Counted from the first letter of the stretch, positions 16,161 through 26,103 are shown. The stretch is 64,000 bases of DNA from an uncultured Bacteroidales bacterium (GCA_937981765.1 CALJOM010000002.1:337298-401297), one strand, 5' to 3'. The notes: generated by a model not told the origin, from the sequence alone. Program-made: numbers and translations.

Positions 16161-16808
16161 CTATTTAAATAAAAGTAACCCTGGAGTTGTCGAACGATAG
16201 TTTTCCCACTTTTCTCCAAAAGATATTTTCAACAATTTTTCTTCCATACAGGACAGCCAGTAGACCAAAATATATAAAACCAACACCCCAGCGATACTAA
16301 ATAATGAATTGAACGTGAGAGCACAACTAAATCCCAGCTCGATTAATCCTAAATAGTAGGGATGCCGATTTAGGCGATATATGCCATGGGTAACAAGAAC
16401 TGTTGTGTTTGATGGTTTTTCTGAGAAAACCTTATGAAATTGATATTGAGAGCTTGCCAGAAAAACAAACGCTTCTATAACCATTAGAATTCCAACATAT
16501 TTTGGCCACCCGGCGTCAAAAAGCGCTATATTGTTTTTAGGGATAATACATAACAAAAATATAATCAGCAGCAGAATATACATTAGTACCGATACCGTGG
16601 TGTAAATTTTGGGAAGCAACATATCGTGAGGCATAACCCAATCGAATTTTTTAAAGAAGAATGCCCAAACGGCGCTGAAAAACAGAAACAAAAACAACCA
16701 AACTGTTTCAACTGAAATTATCCGCAAATCAACCACGTCGAAAATGTTTAAAACTATAATTCCAGTCGAAAGTGTTGCAAGAAATAGGGTTGCTGTTGAT
16801 TTTTCCAT
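16161..16808 (-). CDS. Isoprenylcysteine carboxyl methyltransferase-like membrane protein
   Basis: 215 residues from the ATG at 16808; the in-frame TTG at 16835 is less likely. Six or seven hydrophobic segments are present. The C-terminal part has the PEMT/ICMT signature: THGIYRLNRHPYYLGLIELG (about 140-160), with the Arg-His-Pro-x-Tyr core, and GEKWENYRSTTPGLLLF at the end. Such proteins methylate lipids or small hydrophobic substrates from S-adenosylmethionine in the inner membrane; the substrate is unknown. It is the first gene of the pair with the dehydratase, eight bases apart. Confidence 0.82.
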   Translation of the reverse strand: MEKSTATLFLATLSTGIIVLNIFDVVDLRIISVETVWLFLFLFFSAVWAFFFKKFDWVMPHDMLLPKIYTTVSVLMYILLLIIFLLCIIPKNNIALFDAGWPKYVGILMVIEAFVFLASSQYQFHKVFSEKPSNTTVLVTHGIYRLNRHPYYLGLIELGFSCALTFNSLFSIAGVLVLYILVYWLSCMEEKLLKISFGEKWENYRSTTPGLLLFK

Positions 16809-16968
16809 GAGGAAAACGGTTGAATCTTCGTCCAATCAAAAGTATAAAATACACCGTTTTTAAGCAAACATGTATCAACAAAAACGATTATTTACTAACT
16901 TCGCGAGGCAAAATGGCTGATTTAATAAACCCCTAAAGTAAAACTAAAACCCTTATAATTTAAACTGT

Positions 16969-19900
16969 ATGGCAATTGTAACTAAAATACTAGAGTTGTT
17001 TTTAGGCTCCAAAGCAAAACGAGATATTGCAGAAATAACCCCTTACGTACTAAAAACTAATGAAATCTTCGATACCCTTTCAACGCTCTCCAACGACGAA
17101 CTTCGTGAACGGAGTGCAAATCTGCGCAAGATGGTTCAAGATTACGTAAAAGAGGAAAAAGAAGAGATTCAGCGATTACGCCAAATACTCGACGAACTCC
17201 AAATAGAAGTTGAAAAGCGCGAAGAATACTACAATCGCATCGATGAACTGGAGAAAATTATCGATAAAAAATATCAGGAAATCCTTGATAAAATACTTCC
17301 GGAATCCTTTGCTATAGTAAAAGAAACAGCTCGTCGTTTTAAAGAAAATGAAACAATCATCGTTACTGCTACTGACTTCGACCGTACACTTTCTGTCACC
17401 AAAGATTTTGTAAAAATCGAAGGTAATAAGGCCATTTATAAGAATGAATGGATGTCGGGCGGAAATCTTCAAAAATGGGACATGGTACACTACGATGTCC
17501 AGCTTATAGGTGGTGTTGCCTTACATAAAGGGAAAATTGCCGAAATGGCTACCGGAGAAGGAAAAACTCTTGTAGCCACACTGCCCGTTTTCCTGAATGC
17601 CCTTACAGGAGAAGGAGTACATGTAGTTACCGTTAACGATTATCTTGCAAAACGCGACGCTGAATGGATGGGGCCAATCTACATGTTCCATGGCCTTTCC
17701 GTAGATTGTATCGATAAATATCAGCCCCATACTCCCGAACGTCGTAGTGCCTATGAATGCGATATAACCTTTGGCACCAATAACGAATTCGGCTTCGATT
17801 ATCTTCGTGATAATATGGCACTTAGCCCTGAAGAACTAGTTCAACGTAAACACAATTACGCCATTGTCGATGAGGTTGACTCGGTATTGATCGACGATGC
17901 ACGAACACCTCTCATCATTTCAGGGCCGGTACCCAAAGGCGAAGATCAGCTCTTTAATGAATTTAAACCTGTTGTTGAAAAACTCTATAATGCCCAGAGA
18001 AATTTGGTAACCCAGATTTTAACAGATGCTAGAAAATTAATTTCCGATGGCGATACCGAAAAAGGCGGATTGTTACTGCTTCGTGCCTACAAAGGTCTTC
18101 CAAAATATAAACCCTTAATCAAATTCTTGTCGGAACAAGGCATAAAATCGCTACTGCTAAAGACAGAAAATTTTTATATGCAGGATAACAACCGAAACAT
18201 GCATCAGGTAACCGATGAGCTTTACTTTGTGATCGACGAGAAATTAAACTCCATTGACCTAACCGATAAAGGACTCGATTTTCTTGCAAACCTGGTTTCC
18301 GATCCCAAATTTTTTATTCTGCCCGATGTGGGGAGTGAAATAGCAGAAATCGAACGTGCCGAAATAAGCATTCAGGAAAAGCTCAATCGTAAAGACAAAT
18401 TGATGCAAGAATTCAGCATCAAATCGGAAAGAGTTCATACGGTTAACCAACTTTTAAAAGCCTATGCGCTTTTTGAAAAAGATGTTGAGTACGTAATAGT
18501 TGATAACAAAGTAAAAATTGTCGATGAGCAAACCGGCCGTATTATGGAAGGACGTCGTTATAGCGACGGATTACACCAGGCAATAGAAGCTAAGGAAAAT
18601 GTTAAAGTTGAGGCAGCTACTCAGACGTTTGCAACCATAACCCTTCAAAATTACTTCCGGATGTATAAAAAGTTGGCCGGTATGACCGGTACTGCAGAAA
18701 CGGAAGCCGGCGAATTCTGGGACATCTACAAACTCGATGTGGTGGTAATTCCAACCAACAAACCCGTTATCAGGCAAGATAAAGAGGATTTGGTTTACAA
18801 AACAAAACGCGAAAAATATAACGCCGTTATAGAAGAAATTATCCGTTTGCGCGATGCCGGCAGGCCTGTACTTGTGGGTACCACCTCGGTAGAAGTATCG
18901 GAACTGCTAAGCCGAATGTTGAAACTTCGAGGAGTACGTCACAATGTTCTAAACGCTAAATTGCATCAAAAGGAGGCGGAAATTGTTGCCGAAGCCGGTA
19001 AGTCGAGGACAGTAACCATTGCAACGAACATGGCTGGTCGTGGTACCGACATTAAGTTGTCGGACGAGGTTCGGCAGGCAGGAGGGTTGGCTATCATAGG
19101 TACCGAACGGCACGAATCAAGACGGGTTGACCGTCAGCTTCGTGGACGATCTGGCCGTCAAGGCGATCCAGGGTCTTCACAATTTTTTGTGTCGCTGGAA
19201 GATGACCTTATGCGACTTTTCGGTTCTGATCGTATCGCTCGAATGATGGACCGTCTTGGATTAAAAGAAGGCGAAGTAATTCAACACCGGATGATCACTA
19301 AATCCATTGAGCGGGCTCAAAAAAAAGTAGAAGAAAACAACTTTGGAATTCGTAAACGTCTGCTCGAATACGACGACGTGATGAATTCCCAACGCGATGT
19401 TATCTACCGCAAACGTCGTCATGCCCTTTTTGGAGAACGAATTCAGGTGGATGTAATGAATATGATGAAAGCCCTTTGTGAGGATTTCGTTGATACACAC
19501 CACGGATCTTTGAGTTTTAATGAGTTTTGTTACGAATTAATCCGAACCCTTACCATAGAGCCAAATTTCACGGAAGAGTTTTATTTAAGAGAATCGCCCG
19601 AGAAAATCATTAAAAAGGTGGAGGAATCTTTGTTTGAGAAATATCATCGTAAACAACAACAACTTATTGCACAGACTCTTCCAGTAATTAAGGATGTCTA
19701 TGAGCGCCAAGGACAACAGTATAAAAATATTGTTATTCCAATTACCGATGGTTATAGAGTGTATCAGGTAATAACCAATCTCGAAAGAGCTGTAAAAACT
19801 CAAGGTGCGGAGGTTGTCCGATCAGTAGAAAAATTTATTTCCTTATTAGTAATTGATGAAAGCTGGAAAGAACATTTACGGGAGCTTGACGACCTGAAAA

Positions 19901-20232
19901 CATCTGTGCAAAACGCCACTTATGAACAAAAAGACCCGTTGCTCATCTATAAATTCGAATCGTTTGAGTTATTTAGAAAGCTCATCGATAAAATCAATCG
20001 TGAGGTAGTTTCAATTTTGTTGAAGGCCTATATACCAAATCAACAGCCCGAAAACATTCGAGAAGCCGAACAACGACGCACAGATTACAGTAAAATGAAC
20101 GCTGGACGTAGCGACCTCGGCCCCCAGAAGCCTACAGGTCCGATTAGAGTTGAACCACGTATAGGAAGAAACGATCCTTGTCCTTGCGGGAGTGGTAAAA
20201 AATATAAACAATGTCATGGTAAAAGCATCTAA
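16969..20232 (+). CDS. secA: Preprotein translocase ATPase SecA
   Basis: 1,087 residues, longer than the roughly 900 of Escherichia coli; Bacteroidota SecA is known to be long, and here the extra length is mainly the insertion at about 340-520 within the first nucleotide-binding domain. The motor drives unfolded proteins through SecYEG. Walker A is [13 protein letters not shown] (about 191-203), Walker B/DEAD is [14 protein letters not shown] (about 300-313), [17 protein letters not shown] motifs read [13 protein letters not shown] near 685, and the C-terminal zinc site [18 protein letters not shown] ends the protein, which binds SecB or phospholipids. Its stop TAA overlaps the next start (TAATG), so the following gene is co-translated. 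Confidence 0.97.
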   Translation: MAIVTKILELFLGSKAKRDIAEITPYVLKTNEIFDTLSTLSNDELRERSANLRKMVQDYVKEEKEEIQRLRQILDELQIEVEKREEYYNRIDELEKIIDKKYQEILDKILPESFAIVKETARRFKENETIIVTATDFDRTLSVTKDFVKIEGNKAIYKNEWMSGGNLQKWDMVHYDVQLIGGVALHKGKIAEMATGEGKTLVATLPVFLNALTGEGVHVVTVNDYLAKRDAEWMGPIYMFHGLSVDCIDKYQPHTPERRSAYECDITFGTNNEFGFDYLRDNMALSPEELVQRKHNYAIVDEVDSVLIDDARTPLIISGPVPKGEDQLFNEFKPVVEKLYNAQRNLVTQILTDARKLISDGDTEKGGLLLLRAYKGLPKYKPLIKFLSEQGIKSLLLKTENFYMQDNNRNMHQVTDELYFVIDEKLNSIDLTDKGLDFLANLVSDPKFFILPDVGSEIAEIERAEISIQEKLNRKDKLMQEFSIKSERVHTVNQLLKAYALFEKDVEYVIVDNKVKIVDEQTGRIMEGRRYSDGLHQAIEAKENVKVEAATQTFATITLQNYFRMYKKLAGMTGTAETEAGEFWDIYKLDVVVIPTNKPVIRQDKEDLVYKTKREKYNAVIEEIIRLRDAGRPVLVGTTSVEVSELLSRMLKLRGVRHNVLNAKLHQKEAEIVAEAGKSRTVTIATNMAGRGTDIKLSDEVRQAGGLAIIGTERHESRRVDRQLRGRSGRQGDPGSSQFFVSLEDDLMRLFGSDRIARMMDRLGLKEGEVIQHRMITKSIERAQKKVEENNFGIRKRLLEYDDVMNSQRDVIYRKRRHALFGERIQVDVMNMMKALCEDFVDTHHGSLSFNEFCYELIRTLTIEPNFTEEFYLRESPEKIIKKVEESLFEKYHRKQQQLIAQTLPVIKDVYERQGQQYKNIVIPITDGYRVYQVITNLERAVKTQGAEVVRSVEKFISLLVIDESWKEHLRELDDLKTSVQNATYEQKDPLLIYKFESFELFRKLIDKINREVVSILLKAYIPNQQPENIREAEQRRTDYSKMNAGRSDLGPQKPTGPIRVEPRIGRNDPCPCGSGKKYKQCHGKSI

Positions 20233-20774
20233 TGGGAATATTCAGTAGCTTAAAAAACAGAATTGCTCGATCCAATCTGGCAAAATTAAAATCCCGCAAA
20301 GGAATTCAACATGCCTTTGTGAATTGGGATAAAATATCTCATGTGGGTTTGGTTTGTAACGCAAGTGCCTTTAGGTCACAACGAGAAGTTGAAAGCATTG
20401 TAGAAGCATTTAACCGTAATGGTAAAAATGTTGAAGTGATGGTTTTCTCACCTTTTTCGTTAAAAAAATGGTCTTGGATACCATCGGGAATACCCTTCAT
20501 ATCGAAAGAAAATTTAACATGGAGCGGAATACCAAAACCTGAAACAGTAGTTTCATTTTTAAAACCTGAATACGATGCTATTTTTGTAATTGATTTTGAC
20601 AACACTTTTCTTTCTGAGTGGTTTGGTACTTTATCTAAAGCAAAAGTTGTTGTAGCACCACTCCATGAAAACAATCAATGGGCAACGTTTATGATCGAAG
20701 CTCCCAAAAACGACATAAAAACCTTCATCGAACAATCAGTTCGCTATTTAAAAGTTATAAATCCCAATCAATAG
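20232..20774 (+). CDS. DUF6913-like hypothetical protein
   Basis: 180 residues, cytoplasmic. The start overlaps the secA stop by one base. The N-terminal stretch is basic and helical, then HVGLVCNASAFRSQREVESI, VEVMVFSPFSLKKWSWIPSG and EYDAIFVIDFDNTFLSEWFG give an alpha/beta fold with parallel strands. This gene is repeatedly found beside secA or dapA in Bacteroidota, which suggests DUF6913, but no biochemical role is known. The neighbour dapA begins ten bases further on, so secA, this gene and dapA form one operon. Confidence 0.7.
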   Translation: MGIFSSLKNRIARSNLAKLKSRKGIQHAFVNWDKISHVGLVCNASAFRSQREVESIVEAFNRNGKNVEVMVFSPFSLKKWSWIPSGIPFISKENLTWSGIPKPETVVSFLKPEYDAIFVIDFDNTFLSEWFGTLSKAKVVVAPLHENNQWATFMIEAPKNDIKTFIEQSVRYLKVINPNQ

Positions 20775-20783
20775 AATACCTTT

Positions 20784-21689
20784 ATGGAGGATCTAAATAT
20801 GTATTTTTCAAAAGATTTCGGATTAGGCACAGCGTTAATAACACCATTTACTCAAAATGGTGAGGTAGATTATAAGGCATTAAAACAACAAGTAGAATTT
20901 CAGATAGAAAATGGAGTAAACTACCTTGTAGCTCTTGGTACAACCAGTGAGTCGGTTACTCTTTCGCGCCAGGAACGCGAGAAAGTAGTTCAGACCATTC
21001 TGGAGACAAATAACAACCGTTGCCCTGTAGTTGTTGGTGTAGGAGGTTATAATACTGCAGAAATCATAAAAACCATTCGCGAACTTCCAAAGGAAGTTCA
21101 TGCCGTACTATCCGTCACACCATACTATAATAGGCCGTCGCAGGAGGGTTTGTATCAACATTATCGAGAAATTGCATTGTCTTGTGAAAAGCCCATAATC
21201 CTCTATAATGTACCATCAAGAACCTCTGTAAACCTGCTGTCACAAACCACCCTTCGTTTGGCTTACGATTTCAGTAATATTGTTGCAGTTAAGGAAGCTT
21301 CGGGAGTAATGAGCCAAATTATGGAAATTATCCGTCAAAAACCACAAAAGTTTCAGGTTTTATCCGGCGACGACGCAATAGCATTTCCACTGATGACCGC
21401 TGGAGCCAATGGCTTAATTTCTGTTATTGGAAATGCATTTCCACAGCAAATGTCTGATTTAATTCAAAAATCGCTCGAAGGAGACTATCAAACAGCCAGA
21501 AAGATACACTATCAGCTATTGCCTCTGATAATGGCCATTTTTGAAGATGGGAATCCTGCAGGTGTGAAAAAATTAATGAGTCTTCAAGGAAGAATTATTA
21601 ATAAATTACGACTTCCCTTGGTACCTGTAAACCAAACGGTAGCTGAGAAAATCGAAACTCTGTTAAAGCAGCTATCTTTCGATAAATAG
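20784..21689 (+). CDS. dapA: 4-hydroxy-tetrahydrodipicolinate synthase
   Basis: 301 residues (296 if translation starts at the ATG at 20799, which is better spaced from the GGAGG at 20786-20790). Condenses aspartate-semialdehyde and pyruvate in lysine and diaminopimelate synthesis. The Schiff-base lysine is in VAVKEASGVM (about 169), the Tyr of the proton relay is in PYYNRPSQEG (about 112), GTTSESVTLSRQE (about 52-64) is the catalytic Thr-Thr loop, and YNVPSRT (about 139) is also conserved. Third gene of the secA operon. Confidence 0.96.
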   Translation: MEDLNMYFSKDFGLGTALITPFTQNGEVDYKALKQQVEFQIENGVNYLVALGTTSESVTLSRQEREKVVQTILETNNNRCPVVVGVGGYNTAEIIKTIRELPKEVHAVLSVTPYYNRPSQEGLYQHYREIALSCEKPIILYNVPSRTSVNLLSQTTLRLAYDFSNIVAVKEASGVMSQIMEIIRQKPQKFQVLSGDDAIAFPLMTAGANGLISVIGNAFPQQMSDLIQKSLEGDYQTARKIHYQLLPLIMAIFEDGNPAGVKKLMSLQGRIINKLRLPLVPVNQTVAEKIETLLKQLSFDK

Positions 21690-21735
21690 TTTAAGACAAA
21701 AAATGTTAAAAATTTCTTATTTTAACCTTTAGCGC

Positions 21736-21765
21736 TTGCAAATTTTAGACGAATAACTATTTTTG
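21736..21765 (+). promoter_or_regulatory. Promoter of the sigma factor gene (TTG-N19-TATTTTTG)
   Basis: TTG (21736-21738), 19-base spacer, TATTTTTG (21758-21765). Transcription would give a leader of about 70 bases containing AGGAGG (21787-21792), whose role is unclear. Confidence 0.78.
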
Positions 21766-21840
21766 CAAAAGTTTAACTAATAAAAAAGGAGGTTTTATCG
21801 GAGCATATCTACGCTGAACACTTTTTAAATAGATTGTACA

Positions 21841-22422
21841 ATGAAGATGGCTCAGCTAACGGATCATGATCTGATAAAACTGTATTTATCAGGGAACCAT
21901 AACGCTATTCAGGAACTGATAGATAGACACAAAGATAAGGTTTACACCTATCTTTTGAAACTCACCAAAGACAAAGATTTAGCTGAAGATTTTTTTCAGG
22001 AAACATTTTATAAGGCTGTAAAATCGCTCAAAGAAGATCGCTATCAGGAAGATGGGCGCTTTATCGGGTGGGTTTTGCGCATAGCACATAACTTGGTAAT
22101 CGATTATTACCGCCGAAAGAAAAATATGCAGTTGGTAATGCAGGAAGAGGGTAAGCCCGACATTTTCAACAAGGCGAAAAATTATGACACTTCGGTTGAG
22201 GAAACAATAATTTCCACACAGGTTAACAAAAAACTTAAAAAGTTGATAGCTCAACTTCCAGAAGAACAAAGAGAAGTGGTAATAATGCGCCATTACTTTA
22301 ATATGAGTTTTAAAGAAATAGCCGAAGTTACTAACGTAAGTATCAATACAGCCTTAGGAAGGATGCGTTATGCCTTGATTAATATGCGAAAGATGATCAA
22401 GGAAAATGCTGTTCAACTTTAA
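21841..22422 (+). CDS. ECF-type RNA polymerase sigma factor
   Basis: 193 residues (191 from the ATG at 21847). Region 2 is LTKDKDLAEDFFQETFYKAV (about 39-58), with the DNA-melting segment GWVLRIAHNLVIDYYRRKKN (about 78-97). Region 4 is LPEEQREVVIMRHYFNMSFK and then EIAEVTNVSINTALGRMRYA (about 139-180), a helix-turn-helix that recognises the -35-type element. No anti-sigma factor gene is adjacent; the next gene encodes a small basic protein, so the partner, if any, is elsewhere. The gene has its own consensus promoter for the housekeeping sigma factor. Confidence 0.93.
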   Translation: MKMAQLTDHDLIKLYLSGNHNAIQELIDRHKDKVYTYLLKLTKDKDLAEDFFQETFYKAVKSLKEDRYQEDGRFIGWVLRIAHNLVIDYYRRKKNMQLVMQEEGKPDIFNKAKNYDTSVEETIISTQVNKKLKKLIAQLPEEQREVVIMRHYFNMSFKEIAEVTNVSINTALGRMRYALINMRKMIKENAVQL

Positions 22423-22450
22423 AAAAATCTAAAAGAATTACAATTTTTGA

Positions 22451-22488
22451 TTTTCATAGGCGTTTATTGAAAAAAGCGCCTATGAAAA
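22451..22488 (+). promoter_or_regulatory. Hairpin covering the start of the 64-residue gene
   Basis: Perfect 12-bp stem (22451-22462 with 22477-22488, loop of 14). The ATG at 22482-22484 lies in the 3' arm, so the structure would hide the start codon. It can also serve as a terminator for the sigma gene, since A/T-rich sequence follows. Confidence 0.6.
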
Positions 22489-22676
22489 ATTTTTCCACAT
22501 TTGTACGTCTTAAAAAACTTACACCGCGTCGTTTTTTGCAATTAGTGGCTAAGGGGCAAATTAAGTTACAAAGTCCCAATGCGCGAACAATACAAAAAAC
22601 AATGAGTAAAATAGCGTCGCTAAAAGAAAAGGTAAAGGATCAGAAAGGGCCACAGTTCCATATTACGATTTTATAA
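22482..22676 (+). CDS. Small basic hypothetical protein
   Basis: 64 residues from the ATG at 22482; an upstream in-frame TTG is inside the hairpin loop and is less likely. The protein is lysine/arginine-rich (FVRLKKLTPRRFLQLVAKGQ, then IASLKEKVKDQKGPQ) with two helical stretches and no signal. It may bind nucleic acid, but I do not recognise a family. It lies 60 bases downstream of the sigma factor gene and ends two bases before the converging thioesterase gene. Real coding is supported mainly by its position and codon pattern. Confidence 0.5.
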   Translation: MKNFSTFVRLKKLTPRRFLQLVAKGQIKLQSPNARTIQKTMSKIASLKEKVKDQKGPQFHITIL

Positions 22677-22678
22677 CC

Positions 22679-23437
22679 CTATCTTTTCTGAAATCGGGCA
22701 AACATTGTTGTTGCACAACTTTGTGTGTTGATATTAATGATGTTGCAACGAAATCCTGCTTCGGTTCTACCAATTTCTTCACGAATTTGAAGTTCCAGTT
22801 GTTCATTCAGCTTTGTCTCGTGGTGATAATTAATCACTAAATCAGTTAATAGATGATTTTCTAAAAATAGCGGATCAAGACAGTCGTAAAACCATTCGAT
22901 ATATTTTGTGTTGTTAGTATGACCAAAAACATCCACGGCAGAATAGGGCACCTTTAAGCTAATTCGGCTATCATTTTCCTCGATTTTGAAGGGTTTTATA
23001 CGTTCGGGGTCGGCAATATTGACTTTTAACTCTGGTAGATGTGGAAAAATTGATGCAAAATCCTGAGTATTCCCAATTTCTCGTTTTACCGTGTCTACAA
23101 TTACCCAACCTGTACGAACCGAAGCGAAAATGTTATTGAAGTTATCTTTAAAAACAGTGTCGCGGTAGGAGAGAATGCGGTCGGTATGAGACACCCATGT
23201 TTCAATAGTTATCGAATCTTTTACTTTGGGAACATCAAAGATTTTGAATCGAATTCTGGAAATCATCCAGGCAATACCTTTATCTTTTAAATCGTAATAT
23301 CCAACACCGAACTGTGAGGCATGTGCTTCTGCAATTTCCTGAACATGAATACCTAATGACCATGGAAAGATTCTTCCGTGTGAATCGATTTCGCAGAATT
23401 TAATTGTGTGATGATTGCAAAATATACTATGATTCAT
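22679..23437 (-). CDS. Acyl-ACP thioesterase
   Basis: 252 residues with two hotdog-like halves, the layout of the FatA/FatB-type acyl-ACP thioesterases that release free fatty acids from acyl carrier protein. The N-terminal half has HTIKFCEIDSHGRIFPWSLG and AEAHASQFGVGYYDLKDKGI, then WMISRIRFKIF, all typical; the second half has YSAVDVFGHTNNTKYIEWFY (about 170-190), where the Asn and His lie at the expected catalytic position. Cytoplasmic, stands alone. A near-consensus -7 (AATCTTTG) lies upstream. No partner enzyme is adjacent. Confidence 0.9.
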   Translation of the reverse strand: MNHSIFCNHHTIKFCEIDSHGRIFPWSLGIHVQEIAEAHASQFGVGYYDLKDKGIAWMISRIRFKIFDVPKVKDSITIETWVSHTDRILSYRDTVFKDNFNNIFASVRTGWVIVDTVKREIGNTQDFASIFPHLPELKVNIADPERIKPFKIEENDSRISLKVPYSAVDVFGHTNNTKYIEWFYDCLDPLFLENHLLTDLVINYHHETKLNEQLELQIREEIGRTEAGFRCNIININTQSCATTMFARFQKR

Positions 23438-23603
23438 AGCTATTACCTATTATTTTATTCATTGAATAGCGGTGTTGTAAAATTACAAAGATTTTTAGCT
23501 ATTTTTGACCATTAAAGATACAGTTCAACCTTTTTTAATGGCTTGCAACCGTTTATTTTTAGTTTTTCGACACCGTTATTTGGTGGAATTTGTTTATTTA
23601 CCT

Positions 23604-24590
23604 ATGAGGCGATTGCTAACCTTGTTTTTTCTATCCGGCTGTTTTTTTCTTAAGGCCCAAACTGACACTTTTAAGAATTCTTTTGACACAAAGATTGAAG
23701 GAACCATTTTTTTTAACTACCATTCGGATTTTGGCGTAGGGTACAACGAATTCGAAGTAAACAGGGCCTATTTGGGTGCTTCCAGAAAGTTGGATTCAAT
23801 TTGGACAACTACACTATTAATTGACATTGGAAGCCCCGACGAAGTGTCGGTTTTTGCTCAACAACGCAGATATGCCTACTTCCGTAAAGTATCAATTGAA
23901 GGAAAATTCGGAAATTATTCTGTTTTTACCGGAATTATTGATATGAATACCTATCGAGAAAGCGAAAAACTTTGGGGCAAACGTTATCTATATAAATCAA
24001 TGCAGGATGAATTCCGATTTGGTGTTTCTGCCGATCTGGGGATTGGCTTTGAATATCACATTCTGGATTTTTTTTCAGTTGATGTTTTGCTGGTTAACGG
24101 AAAGGGTTATAACCAGATTCAATCAGATAACACGTTTAAACTAGCCTCTGGGGTTAGTTGGTTTGGAACCACCCCGTTTATTATTAGGATATATGCCGAT
24201 GCTATGAGAAAAAGCCTAACCACCATCAATTCAAATTTGTTGGTTGGAATAAAAACCAAAAGAGTTAAATCTGCATTTGAATTGGCCTTTCGAACCAACG
24301 ATAAATATCGTAAAAACTTCAACAGGTATGGGTATAGCTTATTCCTAACCTACGAAATAACTCCGAAAGTGAATATCTTTACTCGATACGACTATCGGTG
24401 GAGTAATAAACTTCCCGAAAGTGAATTTCCATGGGATTTGCGAAACGATGGTTCGGCCATGATAGGAGGTGTTGAATATGTTATTCACAAGCATATACGT
24501 GCCTCGTTGAATTATCAGGATTGGGTACCGTATGCAAAAAATTTACCAGATCGGAGATATCTATATTGTAATGTGGAAGTTAAATTTTAA
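23604..24590 (+). CDS. Porin-like outer-membrane beta-barrel
   Basis: 328 residues from the ATG at 23604; upstream in-frame codons would disrupt a clean signal peptide (MRRLLTLFFLSGCFFLKAQ). The mature protein is a run of amphipathic beta strands ending in a terminal aromatic strand (LYCNVEVKF), the hallmark of a barrel recognised by BamA. It shares a layout and several motifs with the protein at 52934-54007 (for example TRYDYRWSNK and SLNYQDWVP against ARYDNLMSNK and SLNYQGFIP), so the two are paralogues of one porin-like family. The beta-helix lipoprotein gene begins nine bases later, which suggests a surface pair. Substrate unknown. Confidence 0.8.
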   Translation: MRRLLTLFFLSGCFFLKAQTDTFKNSFDTKIEGTIFFNYHSDFGVGYNEFEVNRAYLGASRKLDSIWTTTLLIDIGSPDEVSVFAQQRRYAYFRKVSIEGKFGNYSVFTGIIDMNTYRESEKLWGKRYLYKSMQDEFRFGVSADLGIGFEYHILDFFSVDVLLVNGKGYNQIQSDNTFKLASGVSWFGTTPFIIRIYADAMRKSLTTINSNLLVGIKTKRVKSAFELAFRTNDKYRKNFNRYGYSLFLTYEITPKVNIFTRYDYRWSNKLPESEFPWDLRNDGSAMIGGVEYVIHKHIRASLNYQDWVPYAKNLPDRRYLYCNVEVKF

Positions 24591-24599
24591 TTACAAGCA

Positions 24600-25943
24600 A
24601 TGGGGAATACATTTTTGTGTAGAAAGGTTCGATGGTTTTGCATTTTAATAGTAATTATTCATCTGATATCTTGTCGAAAAGGACCCTATGAAATTCCGGC
24701 CGATGTTTTATTAACCGATGGTGGAATAAGCGGGGATGTTATTGTTCTTAAAAAAGGTATTAATTATTATCTTCTAGGTAAAGTGTTCATTAATGAAACG
24801 CAAACTTTGATTATTGAGCCAGGGGTTGTTATTCGAGCTAAAATCGGGCAGGGATCCAACGCTAGTGCGCTAATAATTTCTCGAGGTGCAAAAATATTGG
24901 CTGAAGGATCCCCTCAAAATCCGATAATTTTTACCGTTGAAGGTGATGATCTTAATGGCTCTATATCTCCAAAAAATCGGGGTCTTTGGGGAGGTATTAT
25001 TATTTTAGGCAATGCACCGGTTAATACCGTAAGTGGTGAATCGTTTGTAGAAGGTTTACCTGAAACCGATCCAAGAGGTTTGTTTGGAGGAGATAGAATT
25101 GATGATAATTCGGGTATTTTGCGTTATGTATCCATTCGACATGGGGGAGCTAATATTGGAGAGGATAACGAAATTAATGGATTAACTTTAGCAGGGGTAG
25201 GCAATAAAACTATAGTTGAATTCGTTGAAATTTTTTCAAACTCTGATGACGGAATTGAAATTTTTGGAGGAACAGTTAACCTCAAAAATATTGTTGTGGC
25301 GTTTTGTGGTGATGATGCCATTGATGTTGACTATGGTTACAATGGTAATATTCAACATGTGTTCGCTGTTCAAGACATTGGTTTTGGCGATAAGATTATT
25401 GAATCCAATGAGTCTTTTTACAATATTCTTCCTTATACAAAACCAGTAATTTTAAATGGAACCTTTGTGGGAAGGGGGCCGTTGATTCAAAATACTTCCA
25501 TTTCATGTTTTGGTGCCGGTGGGGTAAGTGTTTATAATTCAATTTTTTTAAATCAACACACTGGTATTAAAATAGAAGCATCTACCAATATTTTTTCATC
25601 GTTCAATCGGCTAAAACGAAATGAGTTTGAGTTCAGAGGGAACATTTTTTGGAACGTTGCTGCCAACAATTTCCAAAATCTGTTATCAGTTGTTGGATCT
25701 ATTTCGGCGGACGATGGTGAGTTTATCGACAATTATTTGCTTTCCCGAAATAATCTGATTTTTAATCCGCATATTCAAATTGAATTTGATCGTACTAATC
25801 CTATCCCAAGCCAAAACCTTCCTGAGCCTGTACCATTAAACATTTCCGGAATAGAAACAACCAATTACGTTGGTGCTTTTGGAAGCGATTTGTGGATAAG
25901 AGATTGGACAGCTCTCTATAAATACGGATTTATACTCTATTGA
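24600..25943 (+). CDS. Beta-helix lipoprotein
   Basis: 447 residues. A signal (CILIVIIHLISC) ends in a lipobox-like Cys at about 26. The body is a right-handed beta-helix-like array: the turns IEPGVVIRAKIGQGSNA, RGLWGGIIILGNAPVNT, LRYVSIRHGGANIGEDNEIN and NSDDGIEIFGGTVNLKN recur at roughly 20-25-residue intervals, as in pectate-lyase-like and related surface proteins of Bacteroidota that are often mis-annotated as transporters. It lies nine bases after the barrel gene and is probably transcribed with it. No catalytic triad can be identified with confidence. Confidence 0.78.
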   Translation: MGNTFLCRKVRWFCILIVIIHLISCRKGPYEIPADVLLTDGGISGDVIVLKKGINYYLLGKVFINETQTLIIEPGVVIRAKIGQGSNASALIISRGAKILAEGSPQNPIIFTVEGDDLNGSISPKNRGLWGGIIILGNAPVNTVSGESFVEGLPETDPRGLFGGDRIDDNSGILRYVSIRHGGANIGEDNEINGLTLAGVGNKTIVEFVEIFSNSDDGIEIFGGTVNLKNIVVAFCGDDAIDVDYGYNGNIQHVFAVQDIGFGDKIIESNESFYNILPYTKPVILNGTFVGRGPLIQNTSISCFGAGGVSVYNSIFLNQHTGIKIEASTNIFSSFNRLKRNEFEFRGNIFWNVAANNFQNLLSVVGSISADDGEFIDNYLLSRNNLIFNPHIQIEFDRTNPIPSQNLPEPVPLNISGIETTNYVGAFGSDLWIRDWTALYKYGFILY

Positions 25944-26006
25944 GTATTCTGTTTAGGGAAATTAGGCTTTTACAATATAGCGTTGTGTACCGCAAAAAAC
26001 AAAAAA

Positions 26007-26022
26007 GGAGGATTTCTCCTCC
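26007..26022 (-). terminator. Terminator of tRNA-Val
   Basis: Stem GGAGGA (26007-26012) with TCCTCC (26017-26022), loop of four, followed on the minus strand by a U-run. It ends seven bases from the tRNA. Confidence 0.8.
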
Positions 26023-26028
26023 ATTGGG

Positions 26029-26103
26029 TGGGCGGTGAGGGAGTTGAACCCCCGACCCCCTGCTTGTAAGGCAGGTGCTCTGAACCAACTGAGCTAACCG
26101 CCC
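26029..26103 (-). tRNA. tRNA-Val (anticodon TAC)
   Basis: 75 bases. The acceptor stem is GGGCGGT with ACCGCCC, the D stem is GCTC with GAGC, the anticodon arm is CCTGC-CTTACAA-GCAGG with TAC in the loop, and the T arm has TTCAACT in its loop. The discriminator is A and CCA is not encoded. A -7 element (26129-26122) precedes it. Confidence 0.95.

Noticed and set aside
23505..23603. 33-codon extension of the first barrel
   Set aside because: A clean signal peptide starts at the ATG at 23604; the extension would bury it.
24600..25943. A pectate lyase or transporter function for the beta-helix lipoprotein
   Set aside because: No catalytic residues are recognisable, and no membrane domain is present.
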